NCBI GenBank assembly: GCA_937858155.1
Contig: CALLYM010000084.1
Coordinates: 1 to 32,478, forward strand
Reading direction: 5' to 3'
DNA from: an uncultured Phycisphaerales bacterium
GTDB taxonomy: Bacteria > Planctomycetota > Phycisphaerae > Phycisphaerales > UBA1924
Length of the DNA: 32,478 bases
This document shows positions 16,360 to 23,635 of the stretch, piece by piece. The notes below the pieces were generated by a model, which saw nothing but the letters and a program-made list of their open reading frames with translations, did not search any database and was not told the DNA's origin. The first letter of the stretch is position 1; every line of letters begins with the position of its first letter. The position numbers and the translations under genes were made by a program.

Positions 16360-17270
16360 GCGCTGACGGGGTGCCACATCGTCTTGAACTCAACGAAGGG
16401 CTCGATCCACCAGGGCGAGTTGCAGGCGTCGTTGTCCGCAAAGACGACACCCTCGCGGACGGTCACTCGCTTAAGGTTCTCGGCGGCGCCTGCGCGGAGC
16501 GCGGCGTTCTGCTCCGCCGAAAGGTTCGCGGCGTGGACGGCGTCGACGTCTCTATGCGGCGTGATGTGCGGGATCAGTTCCGCGCGCGGGCCCGTGAGGA
16601 TGTTCAGGATGCCGCCGGGCATGTCGCTCGTTGCGGCGGCCTCGGCGAGGATCATCGATGGGATCGGGTTCGCCTCGCTCGCAAGCGTGACGACGGCGTT
16701 GCCCGCGCACAACACGGGGACAATCAGGGAAAGAAGCCCGAGCAGCGGGGCCCCGTCCGGCGGCAGGCAGACGACAACGCCCGTGGGCTCGGGGCTGGTG
16801 AAGTTGTAGAAGGGGCCGGCGACCGGGTTGTTGCAGCCCAGGACTTGGCCGTACTTGTCGGCCCAACCGGCGTAGTGGACGACGCGGTCGATGGCCGTCG
16901 AGACTTCAAGAGACGGAGTGGAAGAGCGGGCGCGTTTGGATGCAGCGCCGGTGCGTGCTCGGGCTTGCGCCCGAGCCTCGAAAGGAACCGATGCGATGGC
17001 TTCGGCGAGTTCTTCGCGTTTGCCCTCCATCATTTCCGCGAGGCGGTAAAGGACCTGGCCACGGTTGTAGGCAGTGGCGCCAGCCCACTTGGGCTGGGCG
17101 GCACGGGCGGCTTCCACGGCGTCCCGCAGGTCTTTGCGCGAGGCGTGCGCGACGTGGGCGAGGACGTTGTCCTTCTTGTCGAGCACCGGCAAGGAGCGGC
17201 CGGACTCGGAGCGCGGGAATGCGCCGTTGATGAGGAGTTTGTAGGTTTTGAGGACGGGGATGCGGGTCAT
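16356..17270 (-). CDS. Short aldehyde dehydrogenase-like protein lacking catalytic residues
   Basis: A 304-aa protein that aligns with the N-terminal, NAD-binding half of aldehyde dehydrogenases (KTYKLLINGAFPRSESG at 8-24, YAGWADKYGQV at 133-143, PTGVVVCLPPDGAPLLG, ILNILTGPRAEL). After that point it leaves the family: there is no FTGS, no ELGG glutamate and no GQxCxAGSR cysteine, so it cannot be an active dehydrogenase alone. It resembles the non-catalytic partner seen beside deoC-linked aldehyde dehydrogenases, or the second half of ALDH16-type double proteins, and may pair with the full-length enzyme encoded upstream. Residues 98-106 (EARAQARAR) are encoded by a REP-like palindrome. GGAG stands 6 nt before ATG 17270, just outside the GxxExxY element. 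Confidence 0.75.
   Translation of the reverse strand: MTRIPVLKTYKLLINGAFPRSESGRSLPVLDKKDNVLAHVAHASRKDLRDAVEAARAAQPKWAGATAYNRGQVLYRLAEMMEGKREELAEAIASVPFEARAQARARTGAASKRARSSTPSLEVSTAIDRVVHYAGWADKYGQVLGCNNPVAGPFYNFTSPEPTGVVVCLPPDGAPLLGLLSLIVPVLCAGNAVVTLASEANPIPSMILAEAAATSDMPGGILNILTGPRAELIPHITPHRDVDAVHAANLSAEQNAALRAGAAENLKRVTVREGVVFADNDACNSPWWIEPFVEFKTMWHPVSA
16954..16979 (-). repeat. REP-like palindrome, copy 1, inside the short ALDH-like gene
   Basis: On the minus strand this 26-bp unit contains CTCGGGCGCAAGCCCGAG, a perfect 7-bp stem with a GCAA tetraloop. It matches the copy at 22586-22611 at 24 of 26 positions, and the two differences are a compensatory pair in the stem (A-T replaced by G-C). 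It is read in frame as EARAQARA. Confidence 0.8.
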
Positions 17271-17285
17271 CGGTCGCTCCGAAAG

Positions 17286-17332
17286 CAGTTCACCACAGAG
17301 AACACGGAGAGCACAGAGGGAAGAGAGAATGA
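17286..17332 (+). repeat. Left terminal inverted repeat of the GxxExxY element
   Basis: This 47-bp segment starts CAGTTCACCACAGAGAACAC and matches the reverse complement of 17731-17777 at about 43 positions by eye. It lies 15 nt upstream of the short ALDH-like start codon and ends 7 nt after the GxxExxY stop codon. Confidence 0.85.
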
Positions 17333-17339
17333 AACGCAA

Positions 17340-17726
17340 TCAACAGACGCGACGGGTAATTCCGTCTTTCAGTTGTCGGACATGGAAGTTGATGAGGAGG
17401 CCGGTCTTGATCTTGCTCAACTTGAGGTATGTAAGGAGTTGTGCTTCGTGGACGGGGAGTACCTTTTCAACGGCCTTCACCTCGACGACTAATTTTCCCT
17501 CGACGATCAGGTCTATCCGGTAGCCCGCGTCCACACGCAGACCCTTGAACTCAACGGGCAATTCCACCTGGCGTACGACGCTGAATCCCAGCGTAACCAG
17601 TTCATGGACGAGGCAGGCTTCGTAGGCGGACTCCAGAAGGCCCGGCCCCAAGGCGCGATGGACCTCGATCGCCGCGCCAATCACAGCACGGGTCAGCGGG
17701 TCCTCGAATCGCTCCAACTCATCCAT
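17340..17726 (-). CDS. GxxExxY-family protein (PD-(D/E)XK nuclease-like fold)
   Basis: A 128-aa member of the GxxExxY family. The name-giving motif is at G29-E32-Y35 (GLLESAY). The C-terminal half has the layout of a PD-(D/E)XK nuclease core: D72 in YRIDLIV, then E82 and K84 in LVVEVKAVE, followed by Q96 in HEAQLLTYLK and GLLINF. The fold suggests metal-dependent nuclease-like activity, but function is not established for the family. Purine-rich GGAGAGAGAA inside the inner end of the right inverted repeat is the only ribosome-binding-like sequence, so the repeat may supply its translation signal. It interrupts the two aldehyde dehydrogenase genes. Confidence 0.9.
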   Translation of the reverse strand: MDELERFEDPLTRAVIGAAIEVHRALGPGLLESAYEACLVHELVTLGFSVVRQVELPVEFKGLRVDAGYRIDLIVEGKLVVEVKAVEKVLPVHEAQLLTYLKLSKIKTGLLINFHVRQLKDGITRRVC

Positions 17727-17730
17727 GCTT

Positions 17731-17777
<47 letters not shown>

Positions 17778-17780
17778 TCT

Positions 17781-19349
17781 TTAGAGCGTCACATACCCCC
17801 TCAGCCCATGCACCCCGCCCTCGCGGCCGAAGCCGCTTTCTTTGTACCCACCAAACGGGCTCGCCGGGTCAAACTTGTTGTAGGTGTTGCACCATACGAC
17901 GCCGGCCTGCAACTTCTTGGCGATGTCCAGCACCTTGCTGCCCTTGTCGGTCCACACGCCCGCCGCAAGGCCGTAGGGCGTGTTGTTGGCCCGCAGGATC
18001 GCCTCGTCCACGGTGCGGAAACTCATGACGCTGAGGACGGGGCCGAAGATTTCCTCGCGGGCGATGGTGTGGCTGGGCTGGACGCCCGTAAAGAAGCACG
18101 GGCGGCACCAGTAGCCGCTGCCGGGGAGCGTGGATGAGTTCGCCCGGCAGAGCGTTGCGCCCTCTTCTTCGCCCAGTTTCAGGTACTTGTTGATCGTCGC
18201 GAGTTGCTGGGCGCTGTTGACCGCGCCGACGTCGGTGTTCTTGTCCAGCGGGTCGCCCACTCGCAGGCTGGCGAGGCGGAGTTCGAGTTTCTTTGTCACT
18301 TCCTCCAGCACGCTCTCCTGCACCAGCAGGCGTGACCCGGCGCAGCAGACCTCGCCCTGGTTGAAGTAGATGCCCTGGATGATCCCCTCGACCGCCTGGT
18401 CCAGACTGGCGTCCTCGAAGATGATGTGGGCGGACTTGCCGCCCAGTTCGAGCGTCAACTTCTTCTTCGTCCCCGCCGTCGCCGCGGCGATCTTCTTGCC
18501 GACATCAGTGCTGCCCGTGAACGCCACCTTGTCCACGCCCGGGTGGTTCACGATCGCCGCGCCCGTGCGACCGTCGCCGGTCACGATGTTGACGACGCCC
18601 GGGGGCAGGTCCACTTCTTCAAGGATCTCCGCGAGGCGCAGGGCGGTGAGCGGCGTCGTCTCCGCGGGCTTGAGCACGCACGTGCTGCCGCACGCGAGCG
18701 CCGGCGCGAGTTTCCACGCCGCCATCAGCAGCGGGAAGTTCCACGGGATGATCTGCCCGCACACGCCGATGGGGCTGGGCGTGCGCCCATGGAACGCGAA
18801 CTGCAGCTTGTCGGCCCAGCCCGCGTGGTAGAAAAAGTGTGCCGCGACGAGAGGGATATCCACGTCCCGCGATTCCTTGATCGGCTTGCCCGAGTCCATG
18901 GACTCCAGCACCGCGAGTTCACGGGCACGCTCCTGGATGCGGCGCGCGATGCGGAACAGGAACTTCGCGCGTTCCGTCGCGGGCAGAGCCTGCCACCTGG
19001 GGAGCGCGGCGCGGGCGGCCTTCACCGCGGCGTCCACGTCCTTGTCAGTGCCTTGTGAGACGTGCGCGAGCGTCTTCTCGTTCGCGGGGTTGATCGTCGC
19101 GAACGACGCGTCTTTGCCGGTGCTCGCGGTCGTCCACCCGCCGCTGATGTAGTGCCCGTACCGCTCCTTGATCTCGACCTTCACGGTCTCGGGCGCGGGG
19201 GCATATTCAAACCCGCCGGCGAAGGCGGAGGCGGCGGGAGCAGGTGGCCGAGTGGCCTCACGTGGCTTCTCAGCCGAGCCGTTCGAAGCGGCGTGGCCGT
19301 TGGAACTGATGGACTTGAGGGAAGAGCCGGTGGCCGGGTGGCTGCTCAT
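17781..19349 (-). CDS. NAD(P)-dependent aldehyde dehydrogenase
   Basis: Full-length aldehyde dehydrogenase of 522 aa that oxidises an aldehyde to an acid. A serine/alanine-rich N-terminal extension (1-50) precedes the family core. IPWNFP at 201-206 holds the oxyanion Asn, FTGSTDVGK (278-286) the cofactor loop, ELGGK from E301 the general-base glutamate, and GEVCCAGSR (332-340) the nucleophile, expected to be C335. Given deoC upstream, the likely substrate is acetaldehyde released from deoxyribose 5-phosphate; this is inference. ATG 19349 overlaps the stop of the preceding zinc-ribbon gene (ATGA), so translation is coupled. The GxxExxY element follows directly. Confidence 0.92.
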   Translation of the reverse strand: MSSHPATGSSLKSISSNGHAASNGSAEKPREATRPPAPAASAFAGGFEYAPAPETVKVEIKERYGHYISGGWTTASTGKDASFATINPANEKTLAHVSQGTDKDVDAAVKAARAALPRWQALPATERAKFLFRIARRIQERARELAVLESMDSGKPIKESRDVDIPLVAAHFFYHAGWADKLQFAFHGRTPSPIGVCGQIIPWNFPLLMAAWKLAPALACGSTCVLKPAETTPLTALRLAEILEEVDLPPGVVNIVTGDGRTGAAIVNHPGVDKVAFTGSTDVGKKIAAATAGTKKKLTLELGGKSAHIIFEDASLDQAVEGIIQGIYFNQGEVCCAGSRLLVQESVLEEVTKKLELRLASLRVGDPLDKNTDVGAVNSAQQLATINKYLKLGEEEGATLCRANSSTLPGSGYWCRPCFFTGVQPSHTIAREEIFGPVLSVMSFRTVDEAILRANNTPYGLAAGVWTDKGSKVLDIAKKLQAGVVWCNTYNKFDPASPFGGYKESGFGREGGVHGLRGYVTL

Positions 19350-19999
19350 GGGGGAATCGTAGCGGGCGACGGGCGGGCGCTGCCCGCACGCCCACATTCA
19401 GGGCACGAGGCGCTACCCGAGGGAAGCCCGCGCAGGTCGTACCCACACCCCTCGCACAGCCCCCGCTTCCGCCGCCGCCACCTCTTCCACGCGGGAACGC
19501 AGCGCACCGCGCCCCACACCAGCCCGGCGTAGAGCAGCGTGTTCACCATGAACCCGGGCCACAGGGGCGACACGGGCAGTTTCCAGCCGGCCTTGGTGAT
19601 CCATGCCGGTACCTGCACGAGCGGCGGCGGGGCGCACCCCTCCAGCCCGCGGTTGATCCACTCCGTGCCGCGCAGCGACCGCATGGGCCAGCCCGCCGAC
19701 ACACCGGTGTAGATCGCCTGACGGCCGCCGTTGACCATGAACCCGGGCCGAGAGCCCATCCATTCCGCCTCGGAAATCTGCTCCTGCGTCTTCCCCAAGC
19801 CCCAATATTGGATCGAGAACTTGTTGTCCCAGTCCGGCGGCGGGCGGAAGCCGGTGACGGAGGTCACGTCGTGCCCGCGCGGGTGCATCAGCCCCGTGCC
19901 GCCGGTGTATGGCGTGGTGAGGAACAGCACCCACGCCACCACGCACTGCAGCACCACGCCGGCGAGGAGGCAGAGGAAGATGGCAAGCACGCGACGCAT
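19346..19999 (-). CDS. Membrane protein with C-terminal zinc ribbon, paralogue 3
   Basis: A 217-aa protein: N-terminal membrane helix (about 3-25), an extracytoplasmic part of about 120 residues, a second helix (about 145-165), a basic stretch WKRWRRRKRG, then a zinc ribbon with C182, C185, C199 and C202 (CEGCGYDLRGL ... CPECG). The order matches its two upstream neighbours, so the three are tandem paralogues. ATG 19999 is chosen because it begins the hydrophobic segment. Its stop codon overlaps the ATG of the aldehyde dehydrogenase gene (ATGA), coupling the two. Function is unknown; this ribbon type is frequent in planctomycetes. Confidence 0.75.
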   Translation of the reverse strand: MRRVLAIFLCLLAGVVLQCVVAWVLFLTTPYTGGTGLMHPRGHDVTSVTGFRPPPDWDNKFSIQYWGLGKTQEQISEAEWMGSRPGFMVNGGRQAIYTGVSAGWPMRSLRGTEWINRGLEGCAPPPLVQVPAWITKAGWKLPVSPLWPGFMVNTLLYAGLVWGAVRCVPAWKRWRRRKRGLCEGCGYDLRGLPSGSASCPECGRAGSARPSPATIPP

Positions 20000-20012
20000 C
20001 AGGCACAGGGAA

Positions 20013-20717
20013 TCAGAGTGGTGTGGTAGGTGCCTGCACCGCCTCGGCGGACGCACTCACACCCCGCGGCGACACAGGCTTGCCGCACTCGGGGCACGTG
20101 GTGATTGTGGAGGAGAGGCCGGCGAGGTTGTAGGCGCAGGAGGGGCAGAGGTTGCGGCGGCGGCGATACATTCGTCGTACGTTGATCGCTGTCAGTGGAG
20201 TACTCAGAATCAGCGATGTCGCAAACCAATGAATGACAAAGCTACCAACCAATATACGAGTCGGAAGAATCTTGTTCCATGGCTTGTACCCCAGAAACGT
20301 TGGTGCCCTGCCGACCGGCTCGAAGATAGGATTGATTGCGCGATCAGGCTTACTTCCGTAGCCATGCTCAGAGTTGATCAATTGAGTGGAGGACATCAGC
20401 GGCGTTGGCCAACCGTATTCGCTTACGTCAACTAAGTTCTCTGTAAGGGCTCCAATAACATCATTCTCGGGTATGGGAATGTACAAATACCATCGAGTGA
20501 TCTGACCAACGCTACTTCGGATGTTCTGCTTTCTCGAAGGGTTACCCCATCCATCTGGTACTCTGGTCGGCCACGACGCCTCGCTGGGCGACAGTGCTCT
20601 CATTGGTGCTGACCAGAGCACCGGCTTCCACATATACGCACACACCCACGCATTCCCCACCGTCAGCAGCAGCCCTGCGACGACGGGGAACACGAGATAC
20701 GCGACGCGCCACTTCAC
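20013..20717 (-). CDS. Membrane protein with C-terminal zinc ribbon, paralogue 2
   Basis: A 234-aa protein with the same plan: helix at about 5-28, extracytoplasmic region to 155, second helix (about 157-178), basic RRMYRRRRN, and a zinc ribbon with C191, C194, C208 and C211 (CPSCAYNLAGL ... CPECG). GTG 20717 is the best start because it overlaps the stop of paralogue 1 as GTGA and opens with VKWRVAYLVF; longer frames have no homology. The middle part (about 20180-20560) is visibly richer in A and T and uses less GC-biased codons than the rest of the window, which suggests acquisition from another source or weak selection. It ends 13 nt before paralogue 3. Confidence 0.72.
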   Translation of the reverse strand: MKWRVAYLVFPVVAGLLLTVGNAWVCAYMWKPVLWSAPMRALSPSEASWPTRVPDGWGNPSRKQNIRSSVGQITRWYLYIPIPENDVIGALTENLVDVSEYGWPTPLMSSTQLINSEHGYGSKPDRAINPIFEPVGRAPTFLGYKPWNKILPTRILVGSFVIHWFATSLILSTPLTAINVRRMYRRRRNLCPSCAYNLAGLSSTITTCPECGKPVSPRGVSASAEAVQAPTTPL

Positions 20718-21523
20718 GGTGCCTCCCGAACACGCTGCCCGCCCCCGCCCTTCGCCGACGCCGGGTGAACTGATCCGCCGCACTCGGGGCACACCACCGC
20801 CCGCGAGGCCAGCCCTGTGAGGTTGTACGAGCAGGCCGGGCAGAGGTTGCGGCGGCGGCGGAGCCAGGTTCTGCCACAAAATACCAACCACCATATTCCT
20901 GCCCAGACTGTCGACCAGATCAGCACGTTACCGACCGCGCCGGGCCTGCGAACGAGCAGCGGCAGCGCGCGGGGAATCACGATATCCGGCAGCGATCCAT
21001 CCGAGCATGGCGCGGTACACGTCGGGGCCACGTGTAGTCGTGCGGCCCAGGTGGGCGGCAACGCCCAGTCACCTCCCCAAGGTGGGTTCAAGAAAGTCGG
21101 TTGCATGATGGGCACCAAGGGCCGTTGGTCCATCGTCATCGCGCAATAGTCCCGCCGCAGGTACTTGAAAGGGAAGCCATACGTCAGAACAAAGTATTCG
21201 GAGTAGTACCGCTGTTTGAAACCCGTCTGGGTGCCGTTGACTCTTGACTCCATCCACCTGTCGCCCCATATCACATCTACGTGGGTAAACCACCCAGAGA
21301 AAGCCGCGATGCCGATGGGCGGCTCATCCGACAACCCCAGCCTCTTCTGCGTTATACGGGCGTTGTGTTCCAGTTCCTTTGGCGTGGCGTACAAGCCGAC
21401 TGCTGCGTTTCCTGGCCACGCGTCCGGCGGATCGATCGGGTGTGCGCTCACCATGCGGCGGGGAAGGCTTCCCCACAGCGCAGGCGACCAGGCCGAGAGG
21501 AGGGCCGTCAATGTGCCGAGCAC
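20714..21523 (-). CDS. Membrane protein with C-terminal zinc ribbon, paralogue 1
   Basis: A 269-aa protein from GTG 21523, with an N-terminal hydrophobic segment, an extracytoplasmic domain of about 170 residues, a second helix (NVLIWSTVWAGIWWLVF, about 201-217), basic WLRRRRN, and a zinc ribbon with C228, C231, C245 and C248. The start is doubtful. The hydrophobic segment continues upstream in frame (IVVIAACL), but no ATG exists in that frame before a stop at 21551. Two ATGs at 21554 and 21551, 8-11 nt after the deoC stop, are in another frame, so a 1-nt frameshift near 21540-21550 or an atypical start is possible. Its 3' end overlaps paralogue 2 (GTGA). Confidence 0.65.
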   Translation of the reverse strand: MLGTLTALLSAWSPALWGSLPRRMVSAHPIDPPDAWPGNAAVGLYATPKELEHNARITQKRLGLSDEPPIGIAAFSGWFTHVDVIWGDRWMESRVNGTQTGFKQRYYSEYFVLTYGFPFKYLRRDYCAMTMDQRPLVPIMQPTFLNPPWGGDWALPPTWAARLHVAPTCTAPCSDGSLPDIVIPRALPLLVRRPGAVGNVLIWSTVWAGIWWLVFCGRTWLRRRRNLCPACSYNLTGLASRAVVCPECGGSVHPASAKGGGGQRVREAP

Positions 21524-21562
21524 GAGGCACGCGGCAATGACGACGATCCATCATTTCACGGA

Positions 21563-22573
21563 TCACGCCTCCGAAAAGTCATACCCCGCGACGTACTTCC
21601 CCGTCTTCAGCCGCACCAACTGCCGCAAAATATCATTGCACAGCGTGCTTGCCCCGAAGCGGAAGTAGTCGGGCGTGAGCCACGGGTTGCCGTTGCTCGT
21701 CTCAAAGCCCGGCACCTTCAGCGGGCCCATCGTCTCGTGGACCATCACCAGGTAGTGCACCGCCTGTTTGGCGCTGCGGATGCCGCCCGCGGGCTTCATG
21801 CCCACCACGCAGCCCGTCTCCAGGTACCAGTCGCGGATCGCCTCGAGCATGACGAGGGTCACGGGCATGGTCGCGGCGGGCTGGACCTTGCCGGTAGAGG
21901 TTTTGATGAAGTCAACATTGTGGCCATGCACAGCCGCGACGCCTGTGCCACCCATACCGCTGGCAATTACATCGTGCATCGCGCGAATCGCGATGTCGCT
22001 CGCCTTCCGCACGTTGTCGAGCGTTTCGAGTTCGCCCGTCTCCAAAATCACTTTCAGGTGCGCGTACGAACCGTCTCCGCGCTGGCACGCGCGCTTGGTC
22101 GCGCGGATCTCCTCCGCCACAACGTCATACCCGCCCGCGAGGAACGTGCCGCGGCTGATGACCATGTCAATCTCGTCCGCCCCCGCGGCGACCGCGCGCC
22201 GCACATCGTCAAGCCGCACTTCCAGCGGGTACTGGCCCGAGGGGAAGCCCGTCGCGACGCTGGCGATCTTGACGTTCCTCGTCGCCGCGTCGCCCAACTC
22301 CCGCACGCAGGTTTCGACAAGGCTCGGATACACGCACACCGCACCGCAACTCGGCAGCCGCTTGCCCAGCACCTGCTCGTCACTCGGGAACGGGCGCACG
22401 GCCTTGCGGCACAAACTCCGGGCCTTCTCGGGCGAGTCCTTGCCCTCCAGCGTCGTCAGGTCCAGCATCGACAGCGCCAGTTCCAGCGCCGCGCGCTTCG
22501 TGTGCGTCTTGATCGACCGCTTCGTGAACGACGCGGCTCGCTCGGCCGCCATGACGGCGTCAACGGTGGGCAT
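21563..22573 (-). CDS. deoC: Deoxyribose-phosphate aldolase DeoC
   Basis: Class I aldolase that splits 2-deoxy-D-ribose 5-phosphate into glyceraldehyde 3-phosphate and acetaldehyde, 336 aa. The Schiff-base lysine is K224 in FIKTSTGK; D136 (DEIDMV) and K260 (GMKPAGGIR) complete the catalytic set, and VKIASVATGFP (101-111) is also typical. It belongs to the longer DeoC type often found with aldehyde dehydrogenases. Residues of about 197-220 (RAMHDVIASGMGGTGVAAVH plus a few) have no counterpart in the usual KASDIAxxAGADFIKTS stretch and look like an in-frame insertion. ATG 22573 lacks a ribosome binding site; TACAAT ends 6 nt before it, abutting a REP-like repeat. Confidence 0.93.
   Translation of the reverse strand: MPTVDAVMAAERAASFTKRSIKTHTKRAALELALSMLDLTTLEGKDSPEKARSLCRKAVRPFPSDEQVLGKRLPSCGAVCVYPSLVETCVRELGDAATRNVKIASVATGFPSGQYPLEVRLDDVRRAVAAGADEIDMVISRGTFLAGGYDVVAEEIRATKRACQRGDGSYAHLKVILETGELETLDNVRKASDIAIRAMHDVIASGMGGTGVAAVHGHNVDFIKTSTGKVQPAATMPVTLVMLEAIRDWYLETGCVVGMKPAGGIRSAKQAVHYLVMVHETMGPLKVPGFETSNGNPWLTPDYFRFGASTLCNDILRQLVRLKTGKYVAGYDFSEA
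21914..21985 (-). repeat. In-frame insertion with palindrome inside deoC
   Basis: This 72-nt segment encodes about 24 residues absent from the usual DeoC alignment immediately before the catalytic lysine. Its core at 21928-21948 is an inverted repeat, GCACAG/CTGTGC with a 9-nt centre. Encoded residues MGGTGVAAVHG resemble the repeat-derived peptides common in planctomycete genomes, in my recollection. That it is a repeat insertion is inference from the alignment and symmetry. Confidence 0.5.
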
Positions 22574-22579
22574 GCGTGC

Positions 22580-22585
22580 ATTGTA
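22580..22585 (-). promoter_or_regulatory. -10 hexamer TACAAT upstream of deoC
   Basis: TACAAT on the minus strand matches TATAAT at five of six positions and ends 6 nt before the deoC ATG. It begins directly next to the REP-like copy at 22586. No -35 or ribosome binding site was seen, so a leaderless deoC transcript is plausible. Confidence 0.45.
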
Positions 22586-22611
22586 GAGGCTCAGGCGCAA
22601 GCCTGAGCACG
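22586..22611 (+). repeat. REP-like palindrome, copy 2
   Basis: Contains CTCAGGCGCAAGCCTGAG, a perfect 7-bp stem closed by GCAA. Together with copy 3 in the opposite orientation (22629-22654) it forms a larger inverted repeat with 22-nt arms and one mismatch around a 17-nt spacer, located between the hydrolase and deoC. Confidence 0.8.
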
Positions 22612-22628
22612 GCGCGAAACGTGCCATG

Positions 22629-22654
22629 CGTGCTCAGGATTGCGCCTGAGTCTC
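22629..22654 (-). repeat. REP-like palindrome, copy 3, encoding the hydrolase C-terminus
   Basis: Same 26-bp family as copies 1 and 2. Read on the minus strand it encodes ETQAQS and the stop codon of the alpha/beta hydrolase, in the same reading phase in which copy 1 encodes EARAQA in the short ALDH-like protein. One stem base differs (T for G), weakening its own small hairpin. Confidence 0.8.
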
Positions 22655-23611
22655 GACAAGTCCACCCACCCGCCCCACCACTTTGCCCACGCACTCCCCT
22701 GTCCATATCGAGTAGTGCCCCACGCCCGGCAGCGTGAGCAAGCCGCCGCGCGGGGCCGCCGCGGCGATGTCGCGCCCATCCTCTACTGGCGAAATCGCAT
22801 CGTCCTCTCCATGGATCACCAGCAGCGGGCAGACCAGTCCGCGCGCGAGGGCCGCACGGTCGAACGTGCCGCCCGCCATCCCCCACAGTGGCGGCGCACC
22901 GATGCGCCACCGTGCGAGCGCCAGCGCGATCGGCAGGTTCACCGCGAACGGCAGCCCGAACGACTTCAGCATGTTCCGGGCGGGCGTCTGCGGCAGGCGG
23001 TACGGTGCTTCCGCGATGATGCCCCGCACGAGGGCCGCCGCGGGCTCCGCCCACCCGCTCATCGCCGCGATGGACACGCCCGCCCCCAGCGACCAGCCGA
23101 GAAGGAAGACCGGCGCGGAGCCCGGAGCCTGGGAGGAGGTGACGCGCTCAATGAGCGTGCGTAGAGCTTCGTGCTCGTGCGCGCCGAGCGCGCACGCAGA
23201 GTCATCGGGCGCATCGCCGTGCCCGGGCATGTCCCACGCGATGATGCGCGAGGAGTGAGGGAGCAGGGCCTGCGCCCGCGTCAGCGCACCGATGCGGGAG
23301 TCCCCCCAGCCGTGCGTCAGGATGAACACAGGACCGGCGGGTGCATCACCGGGAAAGTCCCACACGGGGAGCGAGTGGCCGTGCGAGGTGATCGTCCATG
23401 ATTCAAACGTTCGCCGCTGGCCATTCCTGGCCGCCAGCTGGTCCGGCTGGCCTGGCCGGCCCTGCGCCAGCGCGCTCGCGTACGTCCTGCGTGGCGGGTG
23501 GAGCAGGCGGTGAAGTGTCCAGAGCGTGAGCAGCACAACGCCCACGGCGTACCCGATCGTGAACAGCATCACAAAGCCGAGGATGGACGGGGCCCAGGCA
23601 GGCACGCCCAA
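22634..23611 (-). CDS. Alpha/beta hydrolase, membrane-anchored
   Basis: A 325-aa serine hydrolase of unknown substrate. One N-terminal membrane helix (about 8-32) is followed by an alpha/beta-hydrolase domain: oxyanion region THGWGDSR, nucleophile elbow GWSLGAG, acid HGEDDAISP and histidine PGVGHYSIW. The lid region (about 190-250) is helical. The first codon is TTG at 23611; GTG 23605 is a possible alternative. Esterase, lipase or acyltransferase activity is all that the fold supports. It lies 25 nt after the site-2 protease gene on the same strand, so co-transcription is likely. The last six codons and the stop are contributed by a REP-like repeat, so the original C-terminus may have been different. 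Confidence 0.85.
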   Translation of the reverse strand: MGVPAWAPSILGFVMLFTIGYAVGVVLLTLWTLHRLLHPPRRTYASALAQGRPGQPDQLAARNGQRRTFESWTITSHGHSLPVWDFPGDAPAGPVFILTHGWGDSRIGALTRAQALLPHSSRIIAWDMPGHGDAPDDSACALGAHEHEALRTLIERVTSSQAPGSAPVFLLGWSLGAGVSIAAMSGWAEPAAALVRGIIAEAPYRLPQTPARNMLKSFGLPFAVNLPIALALARWRIGAPPLWGMAGGTFDRAALARGLVCPLLVIHGEDDAISPVEDGRDIAAAAPRGGLLTLPGVGHYSIWTGECVGKVVGRVGGLVETQAQS

Positions 23612-23635
23612 GTATTGACCGCTGCACCGCGCCTG

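Noticed and set aside
17278..17339. N-terminal extension of the short ALDH-like protein through the CACAGAG repeat (SSLCALRVLCGEL)
   Set aside because: The residues are translated repeat sequence; ATG 17270 has its own GGAG and matches the family N-terminus.
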